From contig AP026538.1 of the NCBI GenBank assembly GCA_026075535.2, positions 9,858,001-9,922,000 on the forward strand: DNA of 64,000 nucleotides, written 5' to 3'. Position numbers and translations under genes: made by a program. The notes under the pieces are model-generated. The model searched no databases. It saw nothing but the letters and a program-made list of their open reading frames with translations, and had not been told where the DNA came from. The DNA is from Tricholoma matsutake (lineage: Eukaryota; Basidiomycota; Agaricomycetes; Agaricales; Tricholomataceae). This document shows positions 12,646 through 23,760 of the stretch, in pieces. How positions within the stretch are numbered: the first letter of the stretch is position 1; each line of letters starts with the position of its first letter.

Positions 12646-13047
12646 TGTTAGGAAACCACCCCATTACCTAATAAAATTTCATTTTTATTTTATTATGTCG
12701 AATTATGCTACATGATGCCAAATGATGCTACACTTTGATAGTGTGAGAATTTTATTTCGCACACATCAAAATGTATGTGCATGTATGAGTGTGTCAGTAA
12801 CAACAATGTACAATATATGTAACATAGTATATAAACCCTAAATATATGCCTAGGGGACCTCAGTTGTGTTCTCTTAGGTATTCCACCTACATTTTTGGTG
12901 TGAAAGGCCTATCTCAACAAACTCACCTATTAATAACCCCTCGCATCAAAACCGTCAGTTTCCCCATCACGAGCGTGGATCCTGCCCCCTTCTTGTAGAG
13001 AGAACCTGCATGGTCTTAGCTAGCAGATAGTGGGTGTCGCCCTAACA
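12646..13047 (+). repeat. 3' LTR of element B
   Basis: 402 bp, TGTTAGG to CCTAACA, directly repeated from 5698-6099. Differences from the 5' copy are nearly all C/T or G/A. It is followed at once by the last bases of the LTR of element D. Confidence 0.92.
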
Positions 13048-13064
13048 CCTGGCATCTTCCACAA

Positions 13065-13084
13065 TGGTGGGAAGATTCGAACTC
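13065..13084 (+). other. Primer binding site of element D
   Basis: TGGTGGGAAGATTCGAACTC reads as the complement of a tRNA 3' end: TGG pairs with CCA, then seven acceptor-stem bases, then ATTCGAAC, the complement of a T-loop. It directly follows the LTR tail ..CTTCCACA with one base between. The tRNA species cannot be told from this alone. Confidence 0.7.
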
Positions 13085-13195
13085 TTCAGGCATGACTGTC
13101 ATGTTTTTCCTGAGGCATGGGAAGGTACTGTACAGTTGACCAGCGGAGTTGAATCAATTTTTTTTCTTTTCTTTCTTCAAGTCCAACCATTCATC

Positions 13196-15527
13196 ATGGA
13201 TGGCCAGTCCGACGACTACTCAATGGATGACTCGCCAACATTTCACCGTTTTTGTGAGGGCGATGTACCTCAAAGGGGGAGGGATAGGAGGGAGGAAAGG
13301 CAAGGAAGGAGGGACCTCAAACTGCAAGGTTTGAGGAGGGAAGTGAGGAGAGAATTTGAACCACAAGGCTCAAGGAGAGAGGATAGGAGAAGACAGTCTC
13401 CATCAACTGGTGGCTCCGTTGAGTATGCGAGAGTTGATCAGAGATGAGAAACAAGGACCGCCCCCCCTAGGGAGGAGTGGAGGTATGATAGTCACCTGGG
13501 TGTCATAGTTCACTGGGTAGGATGTGAAGTATGCAAGGCCTATGCGATGCACATGTACCAGCACGAATTCGAACAGGACAGGGACTACTTTGAGGCTCGG
13601 GATTGATGAGACTGAGACCTCATGGCAGAAGTCAGATGCACCGCTGAGCAGACATACGACAGCTACAACGATGAGATCGCCAACCTCAAGGCTAAGATTC
13701 ACAGCCTCAAGGATCAGGTGGACCGACGGTGAGAAGACCGGCCCACTAAGAGATCCCGCACTCGTGAGCCTTCCCCAGTCTCTGGGTCCCTTGTTCAATC
13801 CAACTATGCAGGTGCTGCTTCAAGGCCTGCTGCTCTGCCCACTGGTCCTTCCCATCCTCCTCGAACCCCCATCGATGCTATGGATGTGGATGTGAAAGCC
13901 ATCCACTACCCACCACTTCTGCCCACCTCTCCGAAACATCACCTCCAGGTCTCATCCCTCTCCAATACCCAGTCTGCCAACTGGGTACCTGCTCCTAGGG
14001 AACCCCCGTCTACGGCCCCAGAACTGCCCCAAAGTACAGTGGAGTTTGATCACTGGGTGGTGGCTGCCCAATGAGAAGGAAATGAACTGGACCTTCGACA
14101 GGCCCAGTTGTATGTATGTACCCATGGCCAGTCTAACCACCCCTGCGGCTCGCATGTTGCTCATGAGCCATGCAATTGTGACCTGGAGACTTTCCAAGTG
14201 GTTGCCCATGGAGCACCAGTCAGCTAATGGAATCCACCGACTCCAGGACCCTGACTGGATGCCTCAGCCTCTGGTCAATGAATCACCAGAGTCCTGGGCA
14301 CAGTTTATGCATCACCAACTATTTCAATTCTGGAATGCCCCTGGGTTGATACTGGATCACTCGCGAGTTAGCCTCCCTCATGTTTGAGGAATGCTCCCCA
14401 TGAGGCAACAGATTCCTTCTGGGATTCCCCAGAAGCAAAAACAACTATTACAACTACTCCTGGCAGAAGTTTTCTGTACCCCCAGGTTATACTGAAGGAC
14501 CTGCCAAGAGCTACACCTATCTCTGAGCATTCAGCATGATTGACAGTTTATGTCGAACATTTCTCCCAACATCACTATCGAGGATGTGGTTCACCATCTC
14601 ACTCTTCTGGGAGTCTCTGACCATGAGATCAGAGAAGCTTATTATTATGGGTTAGGATGGGTCACCAGGGCAGTGGAGTCGCAATGTGAAGAAGACTTGG
14701 CTCCAGCTTCAGACATTCTCTGACATTTGAAGCAGTTACCTGCCCCCAATGCCAACAACACCCCTTTGATGATGGAACCCCAGTGGTGGATTGCCCCACC
14801 AGGGAGCAGGTGTTTAACTCAGCCCCCACCTCCCAAGCGGAAATGAGACCCTGATGCACTCGACCTTGCATCACCCCTGGGCGGCCACCCAGGGTTGTCA
14901 GCATCCATGCACACTGCACCTCAACACCCCATGTCTCCTACTGCACCTCCCCCTGCTGCTCCAATTTCAGTGGTCTCCCCACCAGTGGGCCCATCTGGCT
15001 TTCGATCCCTCTCCATTCATCCTGACTTGCCTCAGGCACCGTTGAATATCAATGCATCCACAATGACAGTTCCCTCTGCTGTGGTTCCCCCATCCACCAA
15101 TCCTATTCCTACTCAGCCCATCGTTGCGGTTGAGTCCAATCTGATCCCTGGAGTCCCCAAGCTGGTTCAAGGAACTGCCTCCCAAGTGTTGGCGACCCCA
15201 GATTATGCTGATGGGGGATGGACCTATGTGGGTCCCCTGCGTTGAACCAAGGCCGATAATGATTGTGCCAAGAATGATCAAAGGAGACAATGTGCCGCCG
15301 CTGTGAGCATGGCTCCAAACAAGTCTGGAGCAATCCAGTCTAGCTTCCCCAACTCGCGGGTCACCCAAAGTCAACAGAACAAAAATGGATATGACACTGA
15401 GGAGACTGACTCGGTGTCAGAGACTGATGAAGAGGTGGGCTCTGTGACTGCTCCCCTTGGAAAAGAACAGTCACCTGGGCCTTCCCATGTTCCTCTGACC
15501 CCGTCTCCCAAACCATGGCTCCTCTAA
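13196..15527 (+). pseudogene. Gag-like protein of element D (degenerate)
   Basis: From ATG 13196 the frame gives MDGQSDDYSMDDSP, a strongly basic/acidic tract (RRDRREERQGRRDLK-like), then a probable coiled coil (NDEIANLKAKIHSLKDQVDRR), a Pro/Ser-rich middle, and later an acidic tail (DSVSETDEEVGS). Many stops occur in the main frame, and the reading jumps frame around 14400-14900. No zinc knuckle or enzyme motif is seen. Position between PBS and PPT and composition suggest a structural Gag-like protein of a non-autonomous element; no family can be named with confidence. Confidence 0.5.
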
Positions 15528-15844
15528 CCCCCACTATTCTCTCCACTCCACTTGGATGTGGGATGGATCTTGATGACCCTGTTGATACAGAACCCTTGCC
15601 TTCCACCTCCTCCCTATGTGGCAAGGAGGCAAAATAAGTTCTTGCACGACTCTCATCTCCACCCCGCTCTGATGCAGAATGCTCTGATGCAGAATGGATT
15701 TCCATCACCCTGTCACTTTGGGACTTAGTTTCCTTCCTGCCATCATGGTAAAGACATCAACCAATCTCATTGGAATTTTCCTGTACATATCTTGTTTCTT
15801 TGGGGTTTTGGCTTGGACCATGGGTCCAAGCCAGAAGGGGAGAA

Positions 15845-15970
15845 TGTAGTGATCCAGGGTGATGTCCAGTCTTTACATATATCTACTTAGTGTTTGCACA
15901 AGCCACTGGTCCCTTTATAAGGGCCGGTTTTAATTACAACAACAGACTTTTTTACATACAGCAAAATATA
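15845..15970 (+). repeat. 3' LTR of element D (5' part only)
   Basis: It starts TGTAGTGATCCAGGG directly after the purine tract and carries a TATA-like CCCTTTATAAGGGCC near 15910. It is interrupted by the C-family LTR at 15971. Confidence 0.55.
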
Positions 15971-17091
15971 TGTTGATAGGTTGTCTCCTCAGCTCAAAGG
16001 CCAATTCACCATTTTGACCACATCGGATAACTCGCATGAGGTCCCAGAAGCAGCGCGACCACTCCCGACCAAGTCTACCAAGTGCAATATCATATCAAAT
16101 GCAATCGAACATTGTCGAGCATCATATCAAACACAATTGAGCATTGTATTGAATGCGATCAAGCATTGTATTGAACGCAATCAAACATCATCGAGCGTCA
16201 TCAATCAATATTGAGAGATTGTGAGCGACATCAGGCGCCACATTTGTTATCTATATGGTGGAATACCATGCACCAGGAAGTATTCCAACTCATGCTCAAA
16301 CCGGCTGATAGTAGGTCAGCCTCGTTCCAAGTCCCTATCATGCACAGAACCTGATGGACGCATTATTGGGAGACTTAGCATGGTTTATACACAAAGGACA
16401 GTCCCCTTTTAGTTCTATACCCTTTATTACTCTTTCATCATATGATATATATCTTTCTTGTTCAGATTCCAGTCTCCTTTTTGGCCTTGTGTCTTAACTC
16501 ATATCTTTTGCCTCATGTTCTACACATGTTTCTCATTCCATTATAGGAAGTTTCTTTAAAACATATAAAACTCTGTAGTATCTACTTGGAAAGAGAGAAA
16601 TTGTCTTCACCTATCATCTCGTATTAAGTTCTAAGAATCAGATCTATCCTCTAAAACAATCTAAACCTCTATGAGTTTTCTTGATCGACAAGAAAACTCT
16701 ACGACCATCGTCATTGTCAATCTTCCTACAATCCTCTGATCATTAGCACTAGCAACCCTTCCAATATGTCCTAGCCATCAGTTATAGCCTTCAGATCCTT
16801 TTGACCCATCGAAAGGTCCTTGGAACTTACACTTCGACCATCGGCGATAGAACTCATTCATTGTCAATCTTGTTGATCGTCCTCGATATTGATTGATACC
16901 CCATCGGACCGCGTCAAATACCTTCATCCCCTATAGCACTACCTTTGCGACTAGTACCCACTAGTTATCTTTCCATAGGTTTGACTACAAACATTCGGAA
17001 TGTCTCACTCCCTTCCTGTGACTCGTCGCAAATATCATCGATTGCCTCATCGGCTGTTTTGGTGGTTTTCCTGGGTTGAGTATCATCAACA
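15971..17091 (-). repeat. Solo LTR of family C, copy 2 (reverse)
   Basis: This is the best-preserved copy, 1121 bp. On the minus strand it reads TGTTGATGATACTCAACCC...CCTATCAACA, with perfect 7-bp inverted ends TGTTGAT/ATCAACA. Internal landmarks shared with copies 1 and 3 include the TATATATC/GATATATATC tract and the CCAGGAAGTATTCCAACTC stretch. Flanking 5-mers (atata, ttaat) do not form a clear duplication. Confidence 0.8.
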
Positions 17092-19426
17092 TTAATCGTG
17101 TTCTTGCGGTGTGTGATGTAAGTCTACCCCTCCACTTTACTACACAACCAATATTGGTTGACAGTCCACCCAAGCATAATACACCATTGTTTAACAGCCC
17201 AGATGAAAGCAGCACAACATCAAGCCCCTGGACAGCAATAGGTGGAGGCTATGAGGTGTGTACAACAATTTGTATATTCCCACCATTTGCACATAAGCTC
17301 AATTGAGGCCATACAGAGGGCCGGAAAGTGCCAAAGTGGTAGATTATGTTTTCCCAACCTTGTGCATGTTTTCAGCCAGAAATTCATAGCACAGTGAGAC
17401 CCATGGATGTGGAAAATCATCCAGTAATTCAGCCACTGAGGTGAAGGAATTGAGTAGAAAGTCATCTGTTTTGGGTAGAATTTCCATCCTTTGTGGCCAT
17501 TGAAAAAGAATAAAAATCATCTGATTTTCAGGGAAAAACATACCCTAAAAGTTGTGAAAATTCCCCCTCAGAGTGGATGAGTTAAGAGGTTGAAAACACC
17601 TCAAAATTTGTCTGTATTCATACCCCATTGAATTTATCCCTTGGGATGATTTCCATCTTCTAAATGGGGTAATTCACACCCTCCAACTATGAGATGGTTT
17701 TCATCCCATCAAGGGCAAAAAAAACCCCTCTGTCCAGGTTAAATTTTTTTTGGAGTGGAAGAATGGCAATTATTCATCCACTTTGTTTAGTTTCATTATC
17801 AGTTTCATACTTTTAGTAGTGAATTTTCAATCAGCTACAGGCAGATGTTGGTCTCACAGGTTTTGTACAACTCAATATATTGCATCTAAACTAACTATGT
17901 ATATTTTAAACAAAACATAAGAAACAAAGATAAGAAAAATTACCTGGGCCCAAATGACTCTAGTCATCATTTGGGCCCACAAACAGTTGCTCAGGGATGG
18001 CCGGTGTGTTGTTCCTGTTCCTGTTGTTGTTGTTGTGGCTGTGGTATCATCATCTGTGTTCCCCATTGTTTTCTCCTTGTCCCAGTCATCCCCTTTGTCC
18101 CTGGCCAGTCCTGGTGCCTGTTGTTCCTGTCATCCCTGCTGTTGTCGTCCTTGTTGTCCTTGCTGTTCCCATTGCCCTGGTCCTGGTCCTCCTTGGTGTC
18201 ATCATCCTCATGCCTGTCATCTCTGGTCCTGGCATCATCTTGTCTTCCAGTCATTGTCCCCATTGTCCCATTCTTGGCGGTGGTTGTCCTTGTGGTCCTC
18301 GTGGTCCACTGTGGCCATTGTTGCAGTTTCACCTTCCTCATGGTTGTGGGTGCCATTCTTGTCATCCCTGTTGTCAGTGCTGTCACAGTTTGTGTTGGCA
18401 TCATCATTCTCATCATCCTGGTCCTGTCCACCATTGGTGTTAGGGTGTTTGTCATCAGTGTCACCTGGCCCTGTTCCCTTCATTCCATTGCCATTGTCGT
18501 CCTGAGTGGGTTGGGTCATTGGTGGTGCATCTCGTTATGCCATCCTGCTATTGTGGCAGTGGTGTTGCCTGTTTCGAGAGATGGTGGGGTGGTTAGTGGC
18601 AGATGGCAGTGTTGGGGACATTTCATGTGCTTACCTTGTAGGTACCCAGCTACCTGGGCCTCCTGGTACCTCCCTGGGATCTCTTAACCTCAACCAACCC
18701 CCCTCACATCCCATTTGGACAGGGAGGAGGGCATAGGGATGCATTGTGCATTGTCATTGTAAAAGTAGTAGATAACCTAAAAATAACATAAAAAAACTTG
18801 TTAGAACTTCAAAAACTACAAAAACAACAATAAAAATACTTAGCTTATATTGCCCCTCAACACATGTCGATGGCTGTTGACATCCAAATTCACATGTGAC
18901 ATGGCACTCTTGTGGCCATGTGGTTCATTGTTGGTGTTTGTGGCTGTTGATGGTGGTGGGAGGTGGTTGGGGGTGGTGGGAGGCAGCAGGCTTCACCATT
19001 GATGGTGTGGTAGGAGTGGAAGTGAGAGAGCGTGCAAACATGTCAGACCTTGGTTGATATTGCATGTGAAGTTGAAGTCTTGGGTGTGCCGGGTATAGAT
19101 ATGACATGTGAGTTTCTGCATGAGGGCAGGTTGAAATGACTTACCTTGCACAATGCATAGATGATGAAATTCAGCCTGCTGTGGTATAAAATAATGACTG
19201 AGCAAAACAAAAACATTCCATCGATTTGATGTTTGAGTATTACAGGGTTTCCCTAAAATGATGAGAATCATGAAGTTTTGCTTTTATTTGGTTGCCTAAT
19301 AAGGAATTACAAATCTCACTGCATTCTTTGTGTTTCCTCATTCGTATCATGCTTTCACCATGTCTTCGCTGTGCCGCTCTGTTCATTTAAGACCCTCTAT
19401 TCATACAAGCCCTTCAGGTATCAGTA
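17092..19426. other. Non-coding, low-complexity stretch
   Basis: No gene recognised. 17540-17860 is AT-rich with repeated CCATC/CCCATT words. 17990-18560 is a T/G/C-rich low-complexity tract (GTTGTTCCTGTTGTCC-type) that stays open in several frames on both strands, giving long but meaningless Pro/Cys/Val- or Asp/Thr/Asn-rich readings. 18780-19300 shows nothing I can name. Confidence 0.5.
17945..17979. repeat. Perfect 13-bp inverted repeat around TGGGCCCAAATGA
   Basis: TGGGCCCAAATGA (17945-17957) pairs with TCATTTGGGCCCA (17967-17979) across a 9-base loop. Close versions recur near 61731-61765 and, perfectly, at 61904-61934, each preceded by an A-rich tract with AAGAAAC/ACAAAA words. It may be a shared internal part of related MITEs. 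Confidence 0.6.
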
Positions 19427-21116
19427 ATGACGCTGTCTGAGGATGATGGGACCATGATTGCAGATGTCCTTGCTGAGGTCCCCTCAGGTATGTTCTTTAT
19501 TGCTCGTCACCATCGGTTGTCCTGGCTTATGCATGGAGGTGGTTTACAGCTCAAAAGTGGATCGTCACAAATCCTACTGAACTTGCAAAGAAAGCAAAGC
19601 AGAAACAATACTGAGAGAATGCAAAATGGAAGAAACTGGTGGCAAAGGCAGCAGGATCCAGCAATGTGGTTGGGACCTCCAGTAAACAGACCCTTGACAA
19701 CTCCGATAGTGACACTTGTGATGAAAACGACACTCTCACACCCAAATGAAAGAAGCCTGCACCTGACACCAATAGCAAATCTGACACAACTCTGGCCATT
19801 GACATTACAGCATATATCCACGTTTTGTGACCACTCACACCACCAACAGTCAAGAATCGGGGTGGCAAGAAACCCGAGGAAGAGTATATGCAGTGTGGAC
19901 CCTTTCAATTCACCTCTGACATCACTTATGGAGAGTTTTTGGATGCCATTGCCAAATCCCTGCCATGCCCTTCTGCTGAGTACATTGTTGCTTCAAAGGT
20001 TACATGGAGGCCACAAAAGCCACTCAAGGCGCCTCCGTTACCTCTTGGTGGTACCGTTGGCTTCTCAATTATGGTTGAGCAGACAGTGATAAAGAAGGTG
20101 GATGCCCACGTCATCATTTTGATGATGCCCACTCCCACCAAACCAATGGAGGAGAAAGTCATGAGCTATCCAATTTTCTGTCCTTCATTACTAGTATTAC
20201 TCTCTAAAGTGTCACACTCTAGTTTTGGTCCACAGATGAAATCCCTGCTGCTGTCATCGATCAGGATTTCAACTATGAGGAACTCAATACTTTGCTCTCA
20301 ACAGAGGAACACATCCAGCAGCAAAAGGTATCTCATTATCCATTTTCTGGCATGCCTCTGATGCTTTCACAGATGACATTTGATCAAGCTCTTATGCCAA
20401 AGAGAATGCAGCTTGAAGAGCACTACCCTGAGAACAACAACTTGCTATATCCCACCAAGTGGGTTTATACTGACATCAAGACAGGACATGCTTGGGAGTT
20501 GACAATGGGTAGACTCAACATCTGGGCAGCACATTTGGTGAGTCTGGTCTCTATCAATGTTGTAGGCTAACATACATCAAAGGCTCGTGGATCAGCAACT
20601 CTTGAAAAGCCTCCAGCTGCCACCGCCTTCAACATGAATCAGAGAATCAAGACCACCCCTCCAACTGCTCTGCTGCCAAATGTTTTACAAGTTGCTGCTG
20701 CTCCTGTGGCCCCAGCAGCTATGGCGACACCAAGTATCACTGATCTATTTATGCTCCACATGCTACAGCAGTCCCAGTTTCTCACTAATGGCCAGCCTCC
20801 TGCTTCTACTGCTACTGGGCCTCTCCTCCCCATCCAACGTACAACCTCTATCTCTGCCACCACTGCACTCTTGGCTCCCTCTTTCCCAAGCAAGCATCAT
20901 TGAGTGTCACTTGATGAATTCTTTGAATTTTATGAGATCGAGCAAGTAAATCGTGAATGTCTTTCAAAACTCAGTTATCGCCCTGGTGATGCAATCAGAA
21001 AACTACCTGAGGCCAAGTGGCGCGAGGGTGCAGGCTTTTTGACACTGGCATGAGATCGAATGCTCAACATCAGCTGCCGCTTCTTGAAAGATGTTCATAG
21101 CAGACTATGGCCATAG
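19427..21116 (+). pseudogene. Five-exon gene of unknown function, five premature TGA codons
   Basis: Exons 19427-19487, 19550-20157, 20223-20327, 20373-20537 and 20583-21116 join in phase (1473 nt, 490 aa plus stop) through introns of 62, 65, 45 and 45 nt with GT..AG ends. Segments include KWIVTNPTELAKKAKQ near the start, ITYGEFLDAIAKSLPC, DQDFNYEELNTLL, a Pro/Ala/Thr-rich linker and a C-terminal module SLDEFFEFYEIEQVNRE...REGAGFLTLA*DRML that looks faintly like a SAM-type helical domain (speculative). In-frame TGA codons follow QKQY, LTPK, YIHVL, KHH and FLTLA; several fit CGA or TGG changed by one transition. I know similar unassigned proteins only as repeated families in mushroom genomes, and no function can be given. 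It lies just downstream (tail side) of the Tc1-like transposon. Confidence 0.6.
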
Positions 21117-21261
21117 ATTTCACTGTGGTATGCTCTCTTGTAATGGAGTACTTTTTCTTGTTCTTCTTGCCAACTTGGACTGCTTGACGTTGCTATTGTA
21201 CATTCTATGATTTCCAAGTCACTCTCTGCAACACTGTTTTATAGTATGAATGAAGAAGTGT

Positions 21262-23490
21262 TCAATTGTCAACCATGTATCCAGCATGTTGAAACCATCC
21301 CTCAGCCATCTCTGCCATAATTACACTGCAAGCTTCAAGTAAGACGAGAATTGGATCTTTGGCATCTCTGATTATCACCCTGTTGCATCTAAGGTATGCT
21401 TTCCCTAGTATATTCTGTAAGCTTTGGTGATAGGTTGTGAGTGTATGTGGCACTTACAAATGCTAAAATACTCTTCGATTGGGTTCAGATCCAGTGAATA
21501 AGGTGGCAAATATAACAACATGACACCTGTTGGTTATGTAACTTAGCCAATTCAACTGTCAATACATCTAATTTCAATTACCTGAATCACTCAACACATC
21601 TTGAATCATATCTGTATGATGGATTCAGCAGTTGTCCATGATGAGAACACTGTGATTGTCAAGATATGGATTCATCTGTGGGAGCTTGGGGGATCAAGGC
21701 TGATGAGCAGATTGGGTAATGAAGCATATTGGATTGTACATACCACGTCGTCCACAATAAAATCAAAGAATGCAGAAGAGTTGAGGGATCCAGGAACAAC
21801 ACATTGATGATACTCAACCTGGGAAAACCACCAAAACAGCCAATGAGGCAATCAATGATATTTGCAATGAGTCAGAGGAAGGGTGCGATGCATTCTGAAT
21901 GTTCGTGGTCCAACCTATGGGAAGATAACTAGTTGGTACTAGTCGTGAAGGTAGTACTATAGGAGACAAAGGTGTTTGGCACAGTCTGATTGAGTATTGA
22001 TCGATATTGAGGAGTGAACGATGTTGATCGTCGATGGTTGATGTGTGAATTCCGAGGACCTTTCGATAGGTCGATAGTATACAAAGACTATAGTCGATGG
22101 CTAGGAAGTGTTGGAAGGGTTGCTAGTGCTAATGATCAGAGGATCATAGGAAGATTGAGGACGACGATGGTCACAGATGTTTCTTGTGGATCAAGAAAAC
22201 TCATAGAAGTTTAGATTGTTTTAGTGGATAGATCTGATTCTTAGAACTTAATACAAGACAATAGGTGAAGATGATTTCCTTTTTTTTCCAAGTACATACT
22301 ACAGAGTTTTATATGTTTTAAAGAAACTTCCTAAAATGGAATGAGAAACATGTGTAGAACATGAGGCAAAAGATATGAGTTAAGGGACAAGACCAAAAAG
22401 GAGACTGGAATCTGAACAAGAAAGATATATATAATATGATGAAAGAGTAATAAAGGGTATAGAACTAAAAAGGCACTGTCCTTTGTGTGTAAACCATGCT
22501 AAGTCTCACAATAATCCATCCAGCGGGTTCTGTACATGATAGGGACTTCGAACAAGGCTGACCTATCATCAGCAGGTTTGAGCATGAGTTGGAATACTTC
22601 CTGGTGCATGGTATTCCACCATATAGATAACAAATGCGGTGCCTGATGTTGCTCATAGTCTCTCGATATCGATTGATAATGCTCAACGATGCTTGACCAC
22701 GTTCAATACAATATCATGCTCAGTAGACTTGGTTGGGAGTGGTTGCGCTGCTTCTGGGACCTCGTGCGAGTTATCCGATGTGATTAGAATGTGGTTGAAA
22801 TGATGAATCAGCCTTTGAGCCAAGGAGACAACCTATCAACGTGTCGCTAGGTATCCAGTTACACTCATTGCTGCCACCAACAAGTACCACTCTCCACATA
22901 TGGATGGATCAACAAGATCTGCTGAATTTCCAACTGGGGAGCGCCCATATCTTTGTGCGACATCATGTTCATTCTTGCTAGACTTGTCGATGGCTACAAA
23001 CTTGCCTCCAGTGCCAGAAAAGCCATTCTGAATGCAGTGACAATATGCAGCTCTGCATTCTTCATCCCTTTCCTTTGCTATTTTGTGAAGGATCTTCCAT
23101 GTGAGGCCAGCTTTGTCGAGATTGACCTGAAGGGCAGATATGGAGATGATGATGTCATGATGGATGGCCAGGAACCACTGTAATTTGTTGAGATAAGTGT
23201 CAGTATGCTGCTCATACAGTTGTTTGACAGTGGTAAGAACAGCAAAAGTGATGATGCGAGGTCAACCATGAAGCAGTGAAGGTGGATGTGTTGTAGAGCC
23301 AAACTCCTCAAAGATGTGCATCCAGCGATAGAGGCTAGCCTGGGAGACATTGAATGCCCAGCAGACCTCGGAACAATCCCATCCAGCTTCACAGAGCTGC
23401 AAGGCACACATGGCTGATGCAATGTCCAACCATAGTGGGTAACAAGGCAGCGAAGAGCCTCGAAAATTATATTCCATATTTGGCAATTAT
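21262..23490 (-). pseudogene. Tc1/mariner-type DDE transposase, split by a solo LTR
   Basis: On the minus strand the N-terminal part (23490-22842) has a helix-turn-helix region (CALQLCEAGWDCSEVCWAFN, SQASLYRWMHIFEEFG), then HG*PRIIT and the first DDE motif region FVAIDKSSKNEHD. The frame stops at VTGYLAT. Reading resumes at 21801 beyond a C-family LTR with VVPGSLNSSAFFDFIVDD, then VLIMDNC*IHHTD (second D), a 55-nt intron and LPPYSLDLNPIEE (third acidic residue), ending KDPILVLLEACSVI...GYMVDN at about 21262. TGA replaces Arg in HG*PR and C*IHH. The enzyme would cut and paste the element at TA sites. The terminal inverted repeats were not located. Confidence 0.85.
21802..22841 (+). repeat. Solo LTR of family C, copy 3 (inside Tc1 transposase)
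   Basis: It starts CATTGATGATACTCAACC and ends GACAACCTATCAACG, matching copies 1 and 2 over about 1 kb with scattered substitutions and small deletions. The broken transposase reading on each side (..GYLAT / VVPGSL..) fixes the insertion point to within a few bases. Confidence 0.8.
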
Positions 23491-23549
23491 GCAAAATCCC
23501 CCAAAAAACAAACTCGTGATTCTCATCAATTTTGAAAAGTCCTGTAAAA

Positions 23550-23760
23550 GAAATTTCATCCTACTCACTTATGAAAAAGTTGTAATGAAATATGTCTGAC
23601 TTCCATCCATTTGAGGTTTGAAATCTACAGTATTAAAACCACCCCTATAATTCATTCATTTACAAGAAGAAATTTCATCCTATTCACTTATGAAAAAGTT
23701 GTAATAAAATATGTTTCATCCATTTGAGGTTTGAAATCTACAGTATGAAAATTCATCCCA
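23550..23760. repeat. ~119-bp tandem duplication
   Basis: GAAATTTCATCCTA(C/T)TCACTTATG followed by AAAAAGTTGTAAT(G/A)AAATATGT and, further on, CCATTTGAGGTTTGAAATC occurs at 23550 and again at 23669. The second copy has an internal deletion. It lies just outside the N-terminal end of the Tc1-like gene and may belong to that transposon's terminal region. Confidence 0.65.

Larger units (their letters stand above)
5698..13047 (+). mobile_element. Element B: old chromodomain Ty3/gypsy retrotransposon
   Basis: Two 402-bp LTRs (5698-6099 and 12646-13047), both starting TGTTAGG and ending CCTAACA, flank a gag-protease-RT-RNase H-integrase-chromodomain order, which defines a Ty3/gypsy chromovirus. 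A leader of about 480 bp (6100-6578) precedes gag. By eye the LTRs differ at about 34 of 402 positions, roughly 31 of them transitions. The coding part has many in-frame stops and is split by a C-family LTR at 10918-12089. Flanking 5-mers (gcagg on the left, cctgg on the right) do not match. The left flank is a copia gag and the right flank the LTR tail and PBS of element D, so the ends probably do not come from one simple insertion. Confidence 0.92.
13048..15970 (+). mobile_element. Element D: non-autonomous LTR element
   Basis: It has a tRNA-type primer binding site (13065-13084), a gag-like remnant of about 2.3 kb, a polypurine tract AGAAGGGGAGAA (15833-15844) and the start of a 3' LTR (TGTAGTGATCC, from 15845). 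Only the last ~16 bp of the 5' LTR remain (13048-13063), the rest being replaced by element B. The internal region is only about 2.8 kb and shows no protease, RT or integrase motif, so mobilisation would have needed enzymes from another element. The 3' LTR is cut by a C-family LTR at 15971, and I could not find its end after 17091. Confidence 0.65.

Noticed and set aside
13065..13090. Possible tRNA gene (ATTCGAAC T-loop-like word)
   Set aside because: No other tRNA arms can be folded. Its position right behind an LTR tail makes it a primer binding site.
17954..18687. Overlapping long open frames on both strands (up to 238 codons)
   Set aside because: Several frames of both strands stay open because of a low-complexity GTT/CCT tract. 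None has a domain, and the composition (Cys/Pro/Val or Asp/Thr/Asn) is that of a simple repeat.
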